From positions 36,591,305-36,655,304 of the forward strand of contig OY855908.1 of NCBI GenBank assembly GCA_963693305.1: a DNA stretch of 64,000 nt, read 5' to 3'. Positions 47,171-57,935 of this stretch are shown here, piece by piece. The translations under genes and the position numbers were made by a program. Below the pieces are notes generated by a model. The model worked only from the letters and a program-made list of their open reading frames with translations. It was not told the origin of the DNA and did not search any database. The stretch is from Meandrina meandrites (lineage: Eukaryota; Cnidaria; Anthozoa; Scleractinia; Meandrinidae). Each line of letters begins with the position of its first letter. Position 1 is the stretch's first letter.

Positions 47171-48524
47171 ATCAAAGTGAAACTTCGTTAAGTAGTGGAT
47201 CTTAATGAGGTTAGCCGTTAGCCGTAAAGCAACCAAATAAATTAAGTCTTAGGCGTAACAGTCGTTGACCGAAAAAAAATGTTAACAGTAAAAAGAAAGT
47301 TCTAGCCGCAAAAGCGAAAGTCTCAGGATTTCTTGTCAAGACTTTTACGTGTTTTGGTACCGAGAAGTGTTAGATTTACTCCAAGTCGTTCGCTTTTTTT
47401 TTTTTGTTTCAACAGAGTTATTATGAGTTATTATTCATTCTGGTCCCCAGAGCCCGCGATCCTTCTGGTCTCCATCAGGGATCGAGAACTCAAATTTCTG
47501 AGCATTAACATGCGCAGAGCACTCGTTCTGTATCTTTCAGCCAATCAGATTTGTCAGATTTGACAATGAGTCCGTTAATCGCGGACTAACGGTTTTGGAG
47601 GCGGCCAGAAGTCTCGATTCCTGGCGCAGACGAGAAGGATCGCGGCCTCTAGAGACGAGACTGTGAATTGATCACTTACAAAAAAGGAAACAAAATCGCG
47701 CATTGAAGTGTTCGCGCGCGAAGCGCACAATTAAATTCCAGGAATGGCTCGTTCCGCGAACAGTAGCGATTTTTGATTTTCAAGCCAGACTGTGCACCTT
47801 CCTTATCCAGCGGTCTTTGGCGAATCAAACGAGGGAGCAACTTGGAGCTAGTGCCGTAGCACATTGTAATTCATAGTCTCCATACAGCATGCGATTTTTG
47901 TCTCACGCTTGCGACAAATGGACATATTATCTTTATCACATTTAACGCTATAGGACCTTATTCTACAATGGTAAACTGTATCTTTCAATCCTATAACTTG
48001 ATAGGATCATTACCTCCCGCCTGAGCCTGCGGACCATTGTCTACACAAATAACTTGCTATAAAATCCCATTATTTATGCCGTCATAATGATTTCTTATAA
48101 TTTGAACTGTAAGAACAAGGAACGACGAATCCTAGCAAACTAACCAGAGTTTTCAATGGCCTACACATTCATCAACTATTACTTTTTGACCAATGAACGC
48201 GCTGAAATTCTCTCTGTTATTGTATAATTGCAATAAAATATGTCTTAAGTACATTTGCTACAGCGTCACGGTAATTATGTGCCTGTTGAAAATTTTGAAA
48301 TAACAAGCATGCTGTATGGAGTCTATGAATTACAATGTGCTACGGAACTTGCTCCAAGTTGCTCGCTCGTTTGATTCGCAAAAGACCGCTGGATAAGGAG
48401 GGCGCTCAGTCTGGCTTAAAAATCAAAAAATGCGTCTGATCGTGGAACGAGCCATTCCTGGAAATCCTGCGTTTCGCGCGCGAACACTTCAATGCGCGAT
48501 TTTGTATCCTTTTTTGTAAGTGAT

Positions 48525-48729
48525 CAATAGACCTTTTTCGCTTGGGCGGTTTGTTTTCCAATTACAGACCACGTGATATTCTCCAGAGAATTTTTCTTTT
48601 ATCCACTTAAAATTTATTCATTCATATACACGCGACTATTTGAAAATTTGAAAGCAAGGGTTCCCAAGAGTATCATCAAATGGTCTGTAATGGGGCAACA
48701 AAAATCGCCCAAGCGAAAAAGGTCTATAG
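48525..48729. mobile_element. Hairpin MITE in the right arm of the foldback element
   Basis: ATAGACCTTTTTCGCTTGGG at about 48526 is inverted at about 48710-48729; TTACAGACCA/TGGTCTGTAA continues the match inside. The left arm lacks this block, so it inserted after the arms formed. Confidence 0.65.
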
Positions 48730-49501
48730 GCCATCTCCGAGTTGCCTTTTGCCTCAGATTCAAAACGAGTCCTCGTGCGAAACCATTCAAATAAAAAGAG
48801 GTTTGATTTGCATGAAAATGGACGTGAAGGTGGAAGGCATTTTCATATGAATGGTTTCGCACGTAGATTCGTTTTCAACGGAGGCAAAAAGTAACTCGAC
48901 CCTTCTGCTCTGCGCCAGGAATCGAGATCTCTTTCCGCCTCCAACACCGCAAGTCCTCGATTCACGGACTCATTGTCAAATCTGACAAATCTGATTGGCT
49001 TAAAGATACAAAACGAGAACTCTTCGCATGTTCATGCTAATGCTCAGAAATTAGGAACGGTCAGAGTTCTCGAACCCTGATGGAGACCAGAAGGATCGCG
49101 GGCTCTGGGGACGAGAATGATCAATTCAAATACAGTAACTCTGTTGACACAAAGAAAAAGCGAACGACTTGGAGCAAATCTAACACTTCTCGGTACCAAG
49201 ACACGTGAAAGTCTTGATACAAAATCCTGAGACTTCTGGGCTAGAATTTTCTTTTTACGGTTAATATTTTTTTTTCGGCCAACGACTGTTACGCCTAAGG
49301 CCTACGGCTAACCTCATTGAGACCCACTACTTGAAGTTTCGTTTTGATATGATACTTCAGTTTATTTTTAGGCTTTTTTTAAATTTATTGGGGGAAATTG
49401 TCAATAAACTTTTTATTGACAATTAGCCAGGTACCTCAGGCGTTGTAAGGATGAGCCGAGAGAGCTTTGAAAATGTAGACAACTTGCCTGCTTTTAATCA
49501 T

Positions 49502-49544
<43 letters not shown>

Positions 49545-49621
49545 GAGCTAAACAATGGAGCGGTCTCCGATGTTGAACAGACCCATCACGTGACTCTGAC
49601 CATGCACAAGTTCATTCAAGA

Positions 49622-49710
49622 TGGCGGACGGAGCACACGATCTGTTTGTTTAGGAAGACGATTTAGAGGCAATTTTTGACATTTTGGAAGGCGATGGAGT
49701 ATAAGAAAAG
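49622..49710 (+). pseudogene. Decayed first exon inside the left end of the inner element
   Basis: MADGAHDLFV, stop, then EDDLEAIFDILEGDGV and another stop. An acidic N terminus with single stops looks like a mutated transposon exon; the product is not identifiable. Confidence 0.35.
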
Positions 49711-50348
49711 CATTTTCGGTCACAGTTAGTAATGTAAGCATAACAGGTTGCCATTTTGATTCAAAATTTCAAACTAATGAGCTTAAATGTTCGGCACATT
49801 TGCTGCTCGATTCGTGTGAATGGAATCCTACAAACACTCACCTACAAAATAAGCTTATATATAGCCTATCTGTCGATGGTTATGTCCTCTCGGGTTCCTG
49901 CGAATCACGATATTCCTATATTAAACCTTTGAGAAAGACCTGGGATATGGTGATCTGTTTATATTGTTTTTAGTGCTAGACCTTGTAGTAGTTTAGTGGA
50001 TACCTAGTAGATAATTTGTGCTTCCTAATAATAGTTCCAGTGAGTCAAAAAAGCCAGCATACAATTTGGCTGCCGCACTTTATGTTTTAACTCTTCAAAT
50101 ATTCTTCAGTTACCATAGACAAATACATTTTTGGGGTGTTGTTGTTGTAGGCTCAGCATTAAGAGAATGTTTGCAATTACTTGGGGAAGAAATGTAAATG
50201 TTAACACTTAGCTAAGAGCTACTGTAGTACAGGTAGCCCACGACTAAATATATAAATATCAAACAAGTAAACAAATGGAAAAAGTAAAAGTGAGCTGAAA
50301 ATGTATATTCATATGTGAATTTTAAGTGGAAGGTTTTGAGACACAGGG

Positions 50349-50555
50349 ATGCAAAACTTTAGAATAGGAAGGGAAGGATTCCAACAGCTAAAACAGTTAC
50401 CCCAAGCCTTCTTGCATAAAATGGGTGGTAGTGTTAAATGCAATGTAAAAGAAACTGAAGTGCTTGCACGTGAGGCAGCAGATATTTATATGAAACCCTT
50501 GAAGAAGGGTGCAAAAGAGGCAGAATATTTTTGGGAATTGAATTGCAAAGATTAG
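50349..50555 (+). other. Unrecognised 68-aa ORF
   Basis: Lys/Glu-rich frame (MQNFRIGREGFQQLKQLPQA start) between the inner element's left end and the retrotransposon. It could be an exon of the inner element. No motif is recognised. Confidence 0.2.
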
Positions 50556-50676
50556 ATATTGCTGGGATAACCCTGATAGTGACTTCCTTAATAACTACAA
50601 TTTGATTATCAGATAATATCACATGCAGAACTTGAATCACTCAATCCACTTTTGCCAAGAATATTGTTAATATTAG

Positions 50677-53600
50677 ATGGCGCGACTTTCACGCGTTCCG
50701 TTAAAAATCGTCCAGATTGTATTTTTGCTTAGCCTTCTCTGTAAAAAAGTTCACAAGGTTGGTAACTCTGACCTTAATGTTGGTGTTCATGGGCAAGTAG
50801 CCGAATTATCTTGTGGAAGGGAGCTATCAAGCGTCGTTCCTACGCGAAATCAATCGACGAAGCGGTCCGCCATTATTACGGTTGGTAATTATCTAAAGGC
50901 AAGTGCTATTCTACGCTTTACCAGAGACCTTCTGTTCGTGAATGTTCTTATTCTATGTGGAGATATTGCTCAAAACCCGGGACCTGGCGCGGCTAGCCGC
51001 GGTGTTGGCTTGAAAGTTTGCCATTGGAATATTCAACATCTTACTGATTGCAAGCTGGAGGAGATCAGGGTCAAGTTGACAAATCCAAACAACGGAGAAG
51101 ATAAGCCTGATATTCTGATCTTAACCGAAACTTTCTGCTCAGCGAAAGTGCCTGACTCATTTTATTCTACCCCAGGATTCCATCTACATCGTAAAGATAG
51201 AATCGGGAGATCTGGAGGCGGGATTCTTGCCTTTGTAAACAGTTCGCTGCAGGTTAAACGGCGCGAAGACCTCGAAGCAACCGATCTAGAGTGTTTATGG
51301 CTTGAAACCTGCCCTTTCAAGTCGAAGCGCCCCCTACTCATTGCCGGCATCTATCGACCTCCTTCATATAAAGCGGCAGACGATAAGAGACTTGGAAAGA
51401 ACATCGAAAACGCACATCTACTGAATCGAGAAATCGTTATTTTAGGCGACTTTAATATTGATTTCTTATGTGCAAAGAAAGTCCAGAAACACTCGCTTTT
51501 AAAAACAATGCGTAATTTGAATATGTCTCAACTTGTGCATAAAATTACCAGGCCCGTGTCAAAAACCTGCCTTGACCACATTTGGAGTAGTCATCCGGAG
51601 CGGCTTCACAGTGTGAGGGTTATGTCCTCTGGGATATCTGATCACCTCCCAGTTATTGTTACAAGGAAACTCATTAAATGCCCAAAGAACAATAAAGATC
51701 AGCACAGGACGATAACTTATCGGGACATAAAAGGTCTTAACAAAGAGCAATTTGTTTCATCGCTGCATGAGGCCCCCTGGGACTGTGCCTTTGTGTTCGA
51801 GGATACTAATGATGTGGTCGACGCCTGGTATAACGTATTTAACGACATTATTGACGAACACCTCCCTCTGAAACAAAAGAGAGTAAAGCGCAAAATTCAG
51901 CCAAAATGGTTCAACACTGAAATCCTGAAAGGGATAAAGGCTCGGGACAAGCTTCTCAACAAAGCTAGAAAAAGCCAAACGGAAAGAGATTGGAATGCGT
52001 TTAAGCGAGCGAAAAACACAGTGACTCAACTTATCAGGAGTACAAAACAATCTTACTTCAAGGATAAAGTCACCGAAAACAAGAACAACTCTAGGAAACT
52101 TTGGAATCTAATCAAGTGTCTATCGAATGACGACAAAGGAGCTGAGAGTGGAATAAAGGAAATTGTAGAAAACGAGACAAATATCACGGATAAGCAAACC
52201 ATTGCTGAGATACTTAACTCGTTTTTTGTTGATCAACCGAAAAACTTGGTTGCCGCACTTGGGCTTAGCTCGCTAACTGTCCCCTCAACGGTGACCTCTG
52301 CCAGACAGGACATCAGTGCATTTGACCTCCCGAATATAACACAGAAGAGGGTTGTAGAGTTACTGTTATCAATTCCAACCCATAAGGCCACCGGAGACGA
52401 CGGTATCAGCGCCAAAATACTCAGAATTGCTGCTCCAGCAATCGCACCATCGCTGACGAAGTTGCTGAACCACGGCTTGTCTACACAGACGTTTCCTACT
52501 ACCTGGAAGATCGCAAAAGTTACCCCTGTTTTTAAAGGTAACGGCAGCAGAAACGACAAGAACAACTATAGACCGATTTCTGTGCTCCCCATTCTCTCGA
52601 AAGTGCTGGAGAAACACATATGTGAACACTTGTGTAACTTCCTGAGAGAGAATGACTTTTTCCACCCCCTTCAGTCGGGGTTTAGAAAATCTCACTCCAC
52701 TGAAACTGCGCTTATCCGATTGGTAGACCAGTTATTGTTCAACCTCGGCAATGATAAAGTCACTGGACTTGTTTTTATCGACTACAAAAAGGCATTTGAT
52801 CTGATTGACCATAAACTGCTTCTGTCAAAATTAAAGGCTCTTGGTGTAGGCGAAAGGAGCCTACCCATGTTCCGTGACTATTTGAGTGGTAGACGCCAGT
52901 TTGTGAACATAGACGGATATTATTCTACCCAGAGGGCCTTAACACTGGGTGTACCACAGGGCAGCATCTTAGGTCCAATCTTATTCCTTGTATTTATTAA
53001 TGATCTACCTGCAGCTTTGCAGCACTCCGTGGTTGATATTTATGCCGACGACACAACTATTAGCTACTCCACCCATTATATGGCGGCACCCAACGACATC
53101 TCAAACGGCCTTCAGACGGATATTGATGAAATTATGATCTGGTCAGCAGACAACAAAATGATACTAAACGAATCCAAAACAAAATCCATGCTTGTTACTG
53201 GTAAACGGTTAGGCAAGAAACTGGAACAGTCCACTCTGCAGTTACACGTAAATTCTACTGAACTTGAACAAGTGAGCTCGCATAAACTATTAGGGGTCAC
53301 GATTGACAGCCAGCTTACCTTTGACCAACATGTCGAAAATCTATGCACGAAGTTATCACAGAGAATCGCCGTGTTGCGAAAAATAAGACGCTCTCTTCCT
53401 CTTGATCAAAGGAAACTCTATTATAATGCTATGATCAAGCAGACAATGCTATATGCATCAACCGTGTGGACTTCATGCTCTGCTGAGAATTTACAAAGAG
53501 TATTTAAACTTCAGAAACGCGCAGCACGTGTAATACTAAATGCGGATACTAAAGCGAATAGCGTACAACTGTTTAGAGAATTGGATTGGGTTCCATTTTA

Positions 53601-53916
53601 TCATGAGGCAAATGTAAATAGGTTATCAATGGTATACAAACGACTGTCTGGGGACTGTCCATATTATTTGTCACAGATGCTGATAAGAAACGCCGACATC
53701 AATGGAAGATCGAGCAGACATGGACTACTAAACCTTGTCTGCCCCCGATTCAAACGGGAGTCAGAAGGCGGAAGGTCTTTCACAGTATCGACTACACGCC
53801 TCTGGAATACTATACCCAGCACCATAAGGAACAAGCCTAGTTTAGTAAGTTTTAAGAAGGCTACGTTTAAATTTTTTAAAGATACATACAAACATTTAGA
53901 TCACTTTACCTTTTAG
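50677..53916 (+). CDS. Non-LTR retrotransposon ORF: APE endonuclease + reverse transcriptase (CR1-like)
   Basis: A 1079-aa uninterrupted protein that nicks DNA and copies its own RNA at the nick. Residues 1-25 are hydrophobic, signal-peptide-like; 95-103 read GDIAQNPGP, a 2A-like motif. The endonuclease domain (about 112-335) shows CHWNIQ, LTETF, RSGGGILAFV, GDFNIDF and SDHLPVIV, i.e. the expected Asn, Glu, Asp-x-Asn and His. RT (about 600-880) shows NNYRPISVLP, GFRKSHST, FIDYKKAFDLIDH, PQGSILGPILFL and YADDTT. The C terminus ends with RLWNTIPSTIRNKPSLVSF, typical of CR1/L2/Rex-type elements. No ORF1 is visible upstream, so it may be 5'-truncated or one-ORF. The intact frame implies recent insertion. 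Confidence 0.95.
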   Translation: MARLSRVPLKIVQIVFLLSLLCKKVHKVGNSDLNVGVHGQVAELSCGRELSSVVPTRNQSTKRSAIITVGNYLKASAILRFTRDLLFVNVLILCGDIAQNPGPGAASRGVGLKVCHWNIQHLTDCKLEEIRVKLTNPNNGEDKPDILILTETFCSAKVPDSFYSTPGFHLHRKDRIGRSGGGILAFVNSSLQVKRREDLEATDLECLWLETCPFKSKRPLLIAGIYRPPSYKAADDKRLGKNIENAHLLNREIVILGDFNIDFLCAKKVQKHSLLKTMRNLNMSQLVHKITRPVSKTCLDHIWSSHPERLHSVRVMSSGISDHLPVIVTRKLIKCPKNNKDQHRTITYRDIKGLNKEQFVSSLHEAPWDCAFVFEDTNDVVDAWYNVFNDIIDEHLPLKQKRVKRKIQPKWFNTEILKGIKARDKLLNKARKSQTERDWNAFKRAKNTVTQLIRSTKQSYFKDKVTENKNNSRKLWNLIKCLSNDDKGAESGIKEIVENETNITDKQTIAEILNSFFVDQPKNLVAALGLSSLTVPSTVTSARQDISAFDLPNITQKRVVELLLSIPTHKATGDDGISAKILRIAAPAIAPSLTKLLNHGLSTQTFPTTWKIAKVTPVFKGNGSRNDKNNYRPISVLPILSKVLEKHICEHLCNFLRENDFFHPLQSGFRKSHSTETALIRLVDQLLFNLGNDKVTGLVFIDYKKAFDLIDHKLLLSKLKALGVGERSLPMFRDYLSGRRQFVNIDGYYSTQRALTLGVPQGSILGPILFLVFINDLPAALQHSVVDIYADDTTISYSTHYMAAPNDISNGLQTDIDEIMIWSADNKMILNESKTKSMLVTGKRLGKKLEQSTLQLHVNSTELEQVSSHKLLGVTIDSQLTFDQHVENLCTKLSQRIAVLRKIRRSLPLDQRKLYYNAMIKQTMLYASTVWTSCSAENLQRVFKLQKRAARVILNADTKANSVQLFRELDWVPFYHEANVNRLSMVYKRLSGDCPYYLSQMLIRNADINGRSSRHGLLNLVCPRFKRESEGGRSFTVSTTRLWNTIPSTIRNKPSLVSFKKATFKFFKDTYKHLDHFTF

Positions 53917-54144
53917 TTAACTCTTTTATATCAATCTCGCCATTTTAGAGTAATTTTTACCTAGTTTTTATATTATAGCGTATTTTAAACTAAATTTTGT
54001 AATTTTAGATTGTTAGATTTTTAGCATTATTTTTAGTTCTCGATTGTATTTTATATTAGAGGGCCACTGGTTTGTCAGTTTTTTACTGTTATGTGTTTAC
54101 CCTCTATAAATAAAGTTGATTATTATTATTATTATTATTATTAT
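53917..54144 (+). repeat. Retrotransposon 3' UTR and (ATT)n tail
   Basis: About 200 bp of AT-rich UTR with AATAAA near 54108, ending in about nine ATT units (54119-54144). Short tandem 3' tails mark the end of CR1-like elements; no poly(A) is present. Confidence 0.85.
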
Positions 54145-54449
54145 AAGTGCCAAATGATCAAGATAAATATCTACAACTAGTGCCACTGAGTACATCTTTA
54201 TGTTTATACTAGAGAACTGAGAAAACCCGTACAAATCTCAAGTCATATTCCTTAATTATTTCCTCTGAATACAATCAAAATCTTACTTATCCAATGTTGG
54301 TGTTAAAAAACTATGAGACTTAGGAGAAATTGAAATTTTGCACAAATAGAGACAATAGCCAGCTATCCTTGCCTCAGTTCTTTTTACTTTATTCCAAAAT
54401 GGGCACCTACATGTAACCCCACTCCCCCAATTTGTTTTACAATTGATAT

Positions 54450-54660
54450 GTTGCACAGTGGGTGACACTATTTGGCAGAATGACAGAACAGCAAAAGTTT
54501 ATTGCCCTAACCAACAAAAGTTAACTGCAAGCAAACCGAAGTAAAAGCTAACCACAAGCAAACCGGGGTGAGCCTAACGACACACAAACCAGGGTGAACC
54601 TAACCGCGAGCAAACTAGTGACATTCCGTCATTCCACCAAATAGGTCACCCTTGCACAAC
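54450..54660. mobile_element. Inverted-repeat element with an internal minisatellite
   Basis: GGGTGACACTATTTGGCAG (54460-54478) is mirrored by CCACCAAATAGGTCACCC (54635-54652). Between them about four units of roughly 33 bp share AAGCAAACC and GTGA(G/A)CCTAAC. This is a MITE containing a small tandem array. Confidence 0.65.
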
Positions 54661-55560
54661 AGCATTTAGGGTGTCTTAGATGAACATAAGTGGATACAAC
54701 ATCTACCCTGGATCCAAACATGATCATCTGGGATGATGGAACACAAAAGTAATCACTTTGATATCATTTGAGAATAAAGCATTCAAATTTTTATATTTTT
54801 AAAATCATTTCTTCATCATCAGGCTCATAGCTAAGTTTCAATTTGATAACTTCTAAATAATCTTCATTCCTGAAGTAGAACTCAAACAGGCTCTACAATT
54901 ATGTGTGAATCTCAGAATACTTCATGACTGACCAAGAGAGCTAGCAATACCTGTAGTGACAACAAGGAAGACCTTTTTGCAAATGAGCCTCTTGTAGACC
55001 AGGGAAGGAGAAAACCCATGATCAACAAAATAAGTTCATATTTCTAACACTTATAGGAGGAAGATTTATTTCAACTTTTAAGATACATTCCCAGGGATAA
55101 ATTATCATGGCCTGTGTGATGGAGTACGGGTAATATGGATAATACAAGGAGAAATTTTTATCATGATCAGCAATCTGTGACTCGAAGAGTTTACTGCTGT
55201 ATGGAAATGAAAAAAGAAATCCCTACATAAAAAAAGAACAACTGTTACTGTGACATGAATGTTTACTGTTTTATTACCTATGCATATGTGTAAAGATATT
55301 GCAATGGGTCAGCCTCTGACTCACAACAGAAACACTTATTCTTATTTATAAGAACAAAACAAAATTATACAAGGAGAGACTATTAAAAACCAACCATTTA
55401 CAAATGCGTTGGACAGCAATAAAATAAAATTGTAAGGAAAGAAAGATATTCGAGAAAGAAACTTTCTCTTTACAGTGAATTCGAAATTTGTATGCATGCG
55501 ATCGATGATGGGTATAAACACCTTCCCTTCTACTTAGTACTATGCCATGGTCAAACAAAC
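54661..55560. other. No gene recognised
   Basis: AT-rich interior of the inner TTAA element between the minisatellite MITE and the THAP-like exon. It may contain introns of the lost transposase. Nothing else is visible. Confidence 0.4.
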
Positions 55561-55599
55561 CTTATACATATTTCTGTGTCTTTGGCTTCAAAATAATTT

Positions 55600-55790
55600 A
55601 CACAGATAAACAGTATCCTATCACTCTCGACTCGGCTATTTTGTTCAGCCAGCCTTTCTTCCATAAATGTGTGCCTCTAAGTGCTGGTGCGAATAGCTTC
55701 CAAATGTCGATTTCTCTTCTCCTTCTGCGTGATCCACAGCCGAAGGCAGCGGAATTATCGCCTGGTATTGCAATCGACGATCTTTTATCT
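55600..55790 (-). pseudogene. THAP-like exon of the inner element
   Basis: Minus-strand frame includes GDNSAAFGCGSRRRRREIDI, then WKLFAPALRGTHLWKKGWLN and KIAESRVIGY, then a stop. The spacing of FGC, basic patch, aromatic and W-xx-x-W resembles the first half of a THAP zinc finger, whose later Cys-x2-His is absent here. THAP domains are used by P-element and Kolobok transposases to bind DNA. The frame is bounded by stops, so it is one exon or a relic. Assignment rests on pattern only. Confidence 0.4.
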
Positions 55791-57016
55791 TGTAAGAATT
55801 ATGGTTTTTGACTCATTTTCAACCAGAACAAGCCAACTTTCACAGTGGATTCAACCACGCTTCGAATAGAACTCACTCGGGACGCCATCTTGAAATTTTG
55901 CTTGTGCAGGGTCAATGTCACGTGACGATGCAAAACCCATAACAAAGAGATATTTCTTTGAAGTTCGCCGGGTTTCATAACCAGTCTCCTCTATTAACTA
56001 TGTTTTAATTGAATTAGAGTGAAACCAACAACCTTCCAAACAAAACAAACACTGTGTTACCGGCCGCAGCGTGGGAAATGAAAATAATCACTCACAGCAA
56101 AACTGAAACGCTTTTACAAAGTCTGAAAGGCATCTTTTCTCAGGTAAGGAACATTTCTTTGCCTTGTAAAATAATTTTTCAGGGAAAAAGTTTTTGGGAA
56201 TTACAGAGATAAATATAGCAAAATGTCGCTTTCGAGCTAATTTGCATATTGATATTCATCGCTGTTTCTTTTGAAAATCCTGCAACAGCGGTAGATTTTT
56301 TTCCTCAAACGACGGCTAAATCGACAAATATTATTTATTTGCATGCCACAGTGTGGTGTTTAGTGGTAATGATCGTATCTATAGGCGTTCCCTGTAAAGA
56401 AATCGGACCGTCGTTATCTTTGTTTTTAATCAAAATGGCGAAAATTTGGGGAAATCTTGCTGCTCTGTACGGCGCGGAGTGCAGAGTGCCCACAAATTTT
56501 ATTCGATAGGTTTCTAGACTGGTATTACTACTTTCGAGATACAATAGACTTGACTCCTGATCAGGTCCCACATTCGAGAAAATCGCTTTCACCTACAGGT
56601 ATGTTACGTGTCACGCATTCTTGAGTCAGTCAGGAAGTGTTTTTGAAAATTCATACCTCAGTCAAAATTTTATAGAATACAATTGTTTAACCGTTAAAGT
56701 ATAGAAGAAACATAAAACCTTGATATATAAAATATTCAGCTTGTTTGGTTAAGGAAATACGCTTTGGCAGCGACCGACATTTAATGCTAAATTATGGAGT
56801 CTTCAAATGCAAATTGGGTGGTTTTGAGGTTGCAGTGAAAACCGCCTCGCAAAAAATAAAAATAAAAGATTTGATCCAAATAAATGCGATATTTGTTCAT
56901 GGGATATAATGGTCGACTTTCACTGAAAATATTAGAGAAATCGGTTGAGGTCGAAAATTTGCCTTGTCCGCTGTTACGCGGACAGCCTCTTAAGTTTCAT
57001 CTCTTTACCTGTGTAG

Positions 57017-57088
57017 GGGGGTATAGCTCAGTGGTAGAGCATTCGACTGCAGATCGAGAGGTCACCGTTTCAATCCCGGTTGCCCCCT
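57017..57088 (+). tRNA. tRNA-Cys (GCA), T-stem variant
   Basis: Only 23 bp from the right TTAA of the 11.7-kb element. ACCGT for ACCGG weakens the T stem and B box; anticodon GCA is intact. Confidence 0.82.
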
Positions 57089-57699
57089 ATAATCTTATTT
57101 TTGTAACGTTGTTTAATCTAAGAAAAACGCGTGACAGTAGGAAAAACTTTGTAAATCAGGAGCTAAAGGCGAGTCATTTAGGATACAGACTTTTTGAATA
57201 TCCTTTTAGCATCACTGTTTATAGATTTGTGGGTTTCCGGCACAATAGTCAGCTGCTGATCATTTTTAATCAATATGATATAATAAAATTTCTTTTTATA
57301 AGAGAATAGTCGGGTGACATTGTAAAAAATTTAAAGCAAACAGTGACCCAAAAGATTTCCTCTCCCTCCTCCTCTAGATCTTCGTTTGCAAGCCCCACCC
57401 CACCCCACCCGGGTTCCCCAGAAACCCCTGCAAGAGAATGTTAAATATAATATGGCAAAGTAGCATTTGAGAGAAAGCTGGTGTTCTTAAAAGTGTTGAA
57501 ATCTTATTATATGTGATCTATCAATGGTGGTTTTAAAAAAGGTACTCGACTACCAAACGGTTAGCAATTAAATTTTCTCTTTCTTGACCACAGTAGTGGT
57601 GAGGCGAACCTGATTAACAATGAATACTAGAAAGAAAATTTATACTTTTGTTTAAAAATTAGTTTGTACAACAAAATAAAATAGAAGAAAAATATACCA

Positions 57700-57770
57700 T
57701 GCACTGGCCGGGAATCGAACCCGGGCCTCCCGCGTAGCAGGCGAGAATTCTACCACTGAACCACCAGTGC
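57700..57770 (-). tRNA. tRNA-Gly body with GCU anticodon (single-base switch)
   Basis: Identical to the tRNA-Gly consensus at all positions except one: the third anticodon base is changed so that loop CTGCCAC becomes CTGCTAC (GCU, serine codons AGC/AGU). A and B boxes are perfect and T5 follows on the minus strand, so it should be transcribed. Whether it is charged with glycine is unknown. Confidence 0.88.
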
Positions 57771-57935
57771 TTGATGGACTGTTATTTAACAAATTCTTTA
57801 GAAGATATCTTATTTATTCAAGGCAGTCTGGGCAGTGCTCAGCAGGAATAAGAAAACTATTTCTCCAGCCTTGTTGGCGATTCAGGCATCGTGCCGGCAA
57901 TACTGATCGTAAGCTTGAACCTTGAACTTTTCTAG

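Larger units (their letters stand above)
46318..49493. mobile_element. 3.2-kb foldback element nested in the left arm
   Basis: Ends AAGCAGGCAAGTTGTCTAC are inverted at 49475-49493 and bordered by TTAA (46314-46317, 49494-49497). The first 155 bp of both arms are virtually identical. Arms run to about 47890 and from about 48309, leaving a 400-bp loop. The left arm has about 700 bp extra (46462-47170). No transposase. Confidence 0.82.
49508..55993. mobile_element. TTAA-flanked element with THAP-like exon (inner element), 6.5 kb
   Basis: Ends TAGAGGAGACTGGTTATGAA are inverted at 55974-55993 and bordered by TTAA (49504-49507, 55994-55997). Similarity between the two ends continues for about 130 bp (CACGTGAC...TTCAAGATGGCG). 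Coding relics start just inside both ends. A THAP-like exon plus TTAA sites favours Kolobok. The CR1-like retrotransposon at 50677-54144 is a later insertion. Alternatively its ends are simply the continuation of the outer element's long TIR. Confidence 0.65.
45332..56989. mobile_element. 11.7-kb TTAA-flanked element with 1-kb inverted arms (outer element)
   Basis: The ends are GAGGCTGTCCGCGTAACAGC and its inverted copy, bordered by TTAA at 45328-45331 and 56990-56993. The intact site is seen in the paralogous tRNA-Cys flanks (ATAATTAAGTTTCATCTC near 12550, 33420 and 39620). The arms (45332-46317 continued at 49498-49507; 55994-56989) are about 1 kb and highly similar, ending at a palindromic CATAGTTAACTATG centre. 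Two further TTAA-flanked elements are nested inside. TTAA targets suggest piggyBac or Kolobok mobilisation. Confidence 0.85.
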
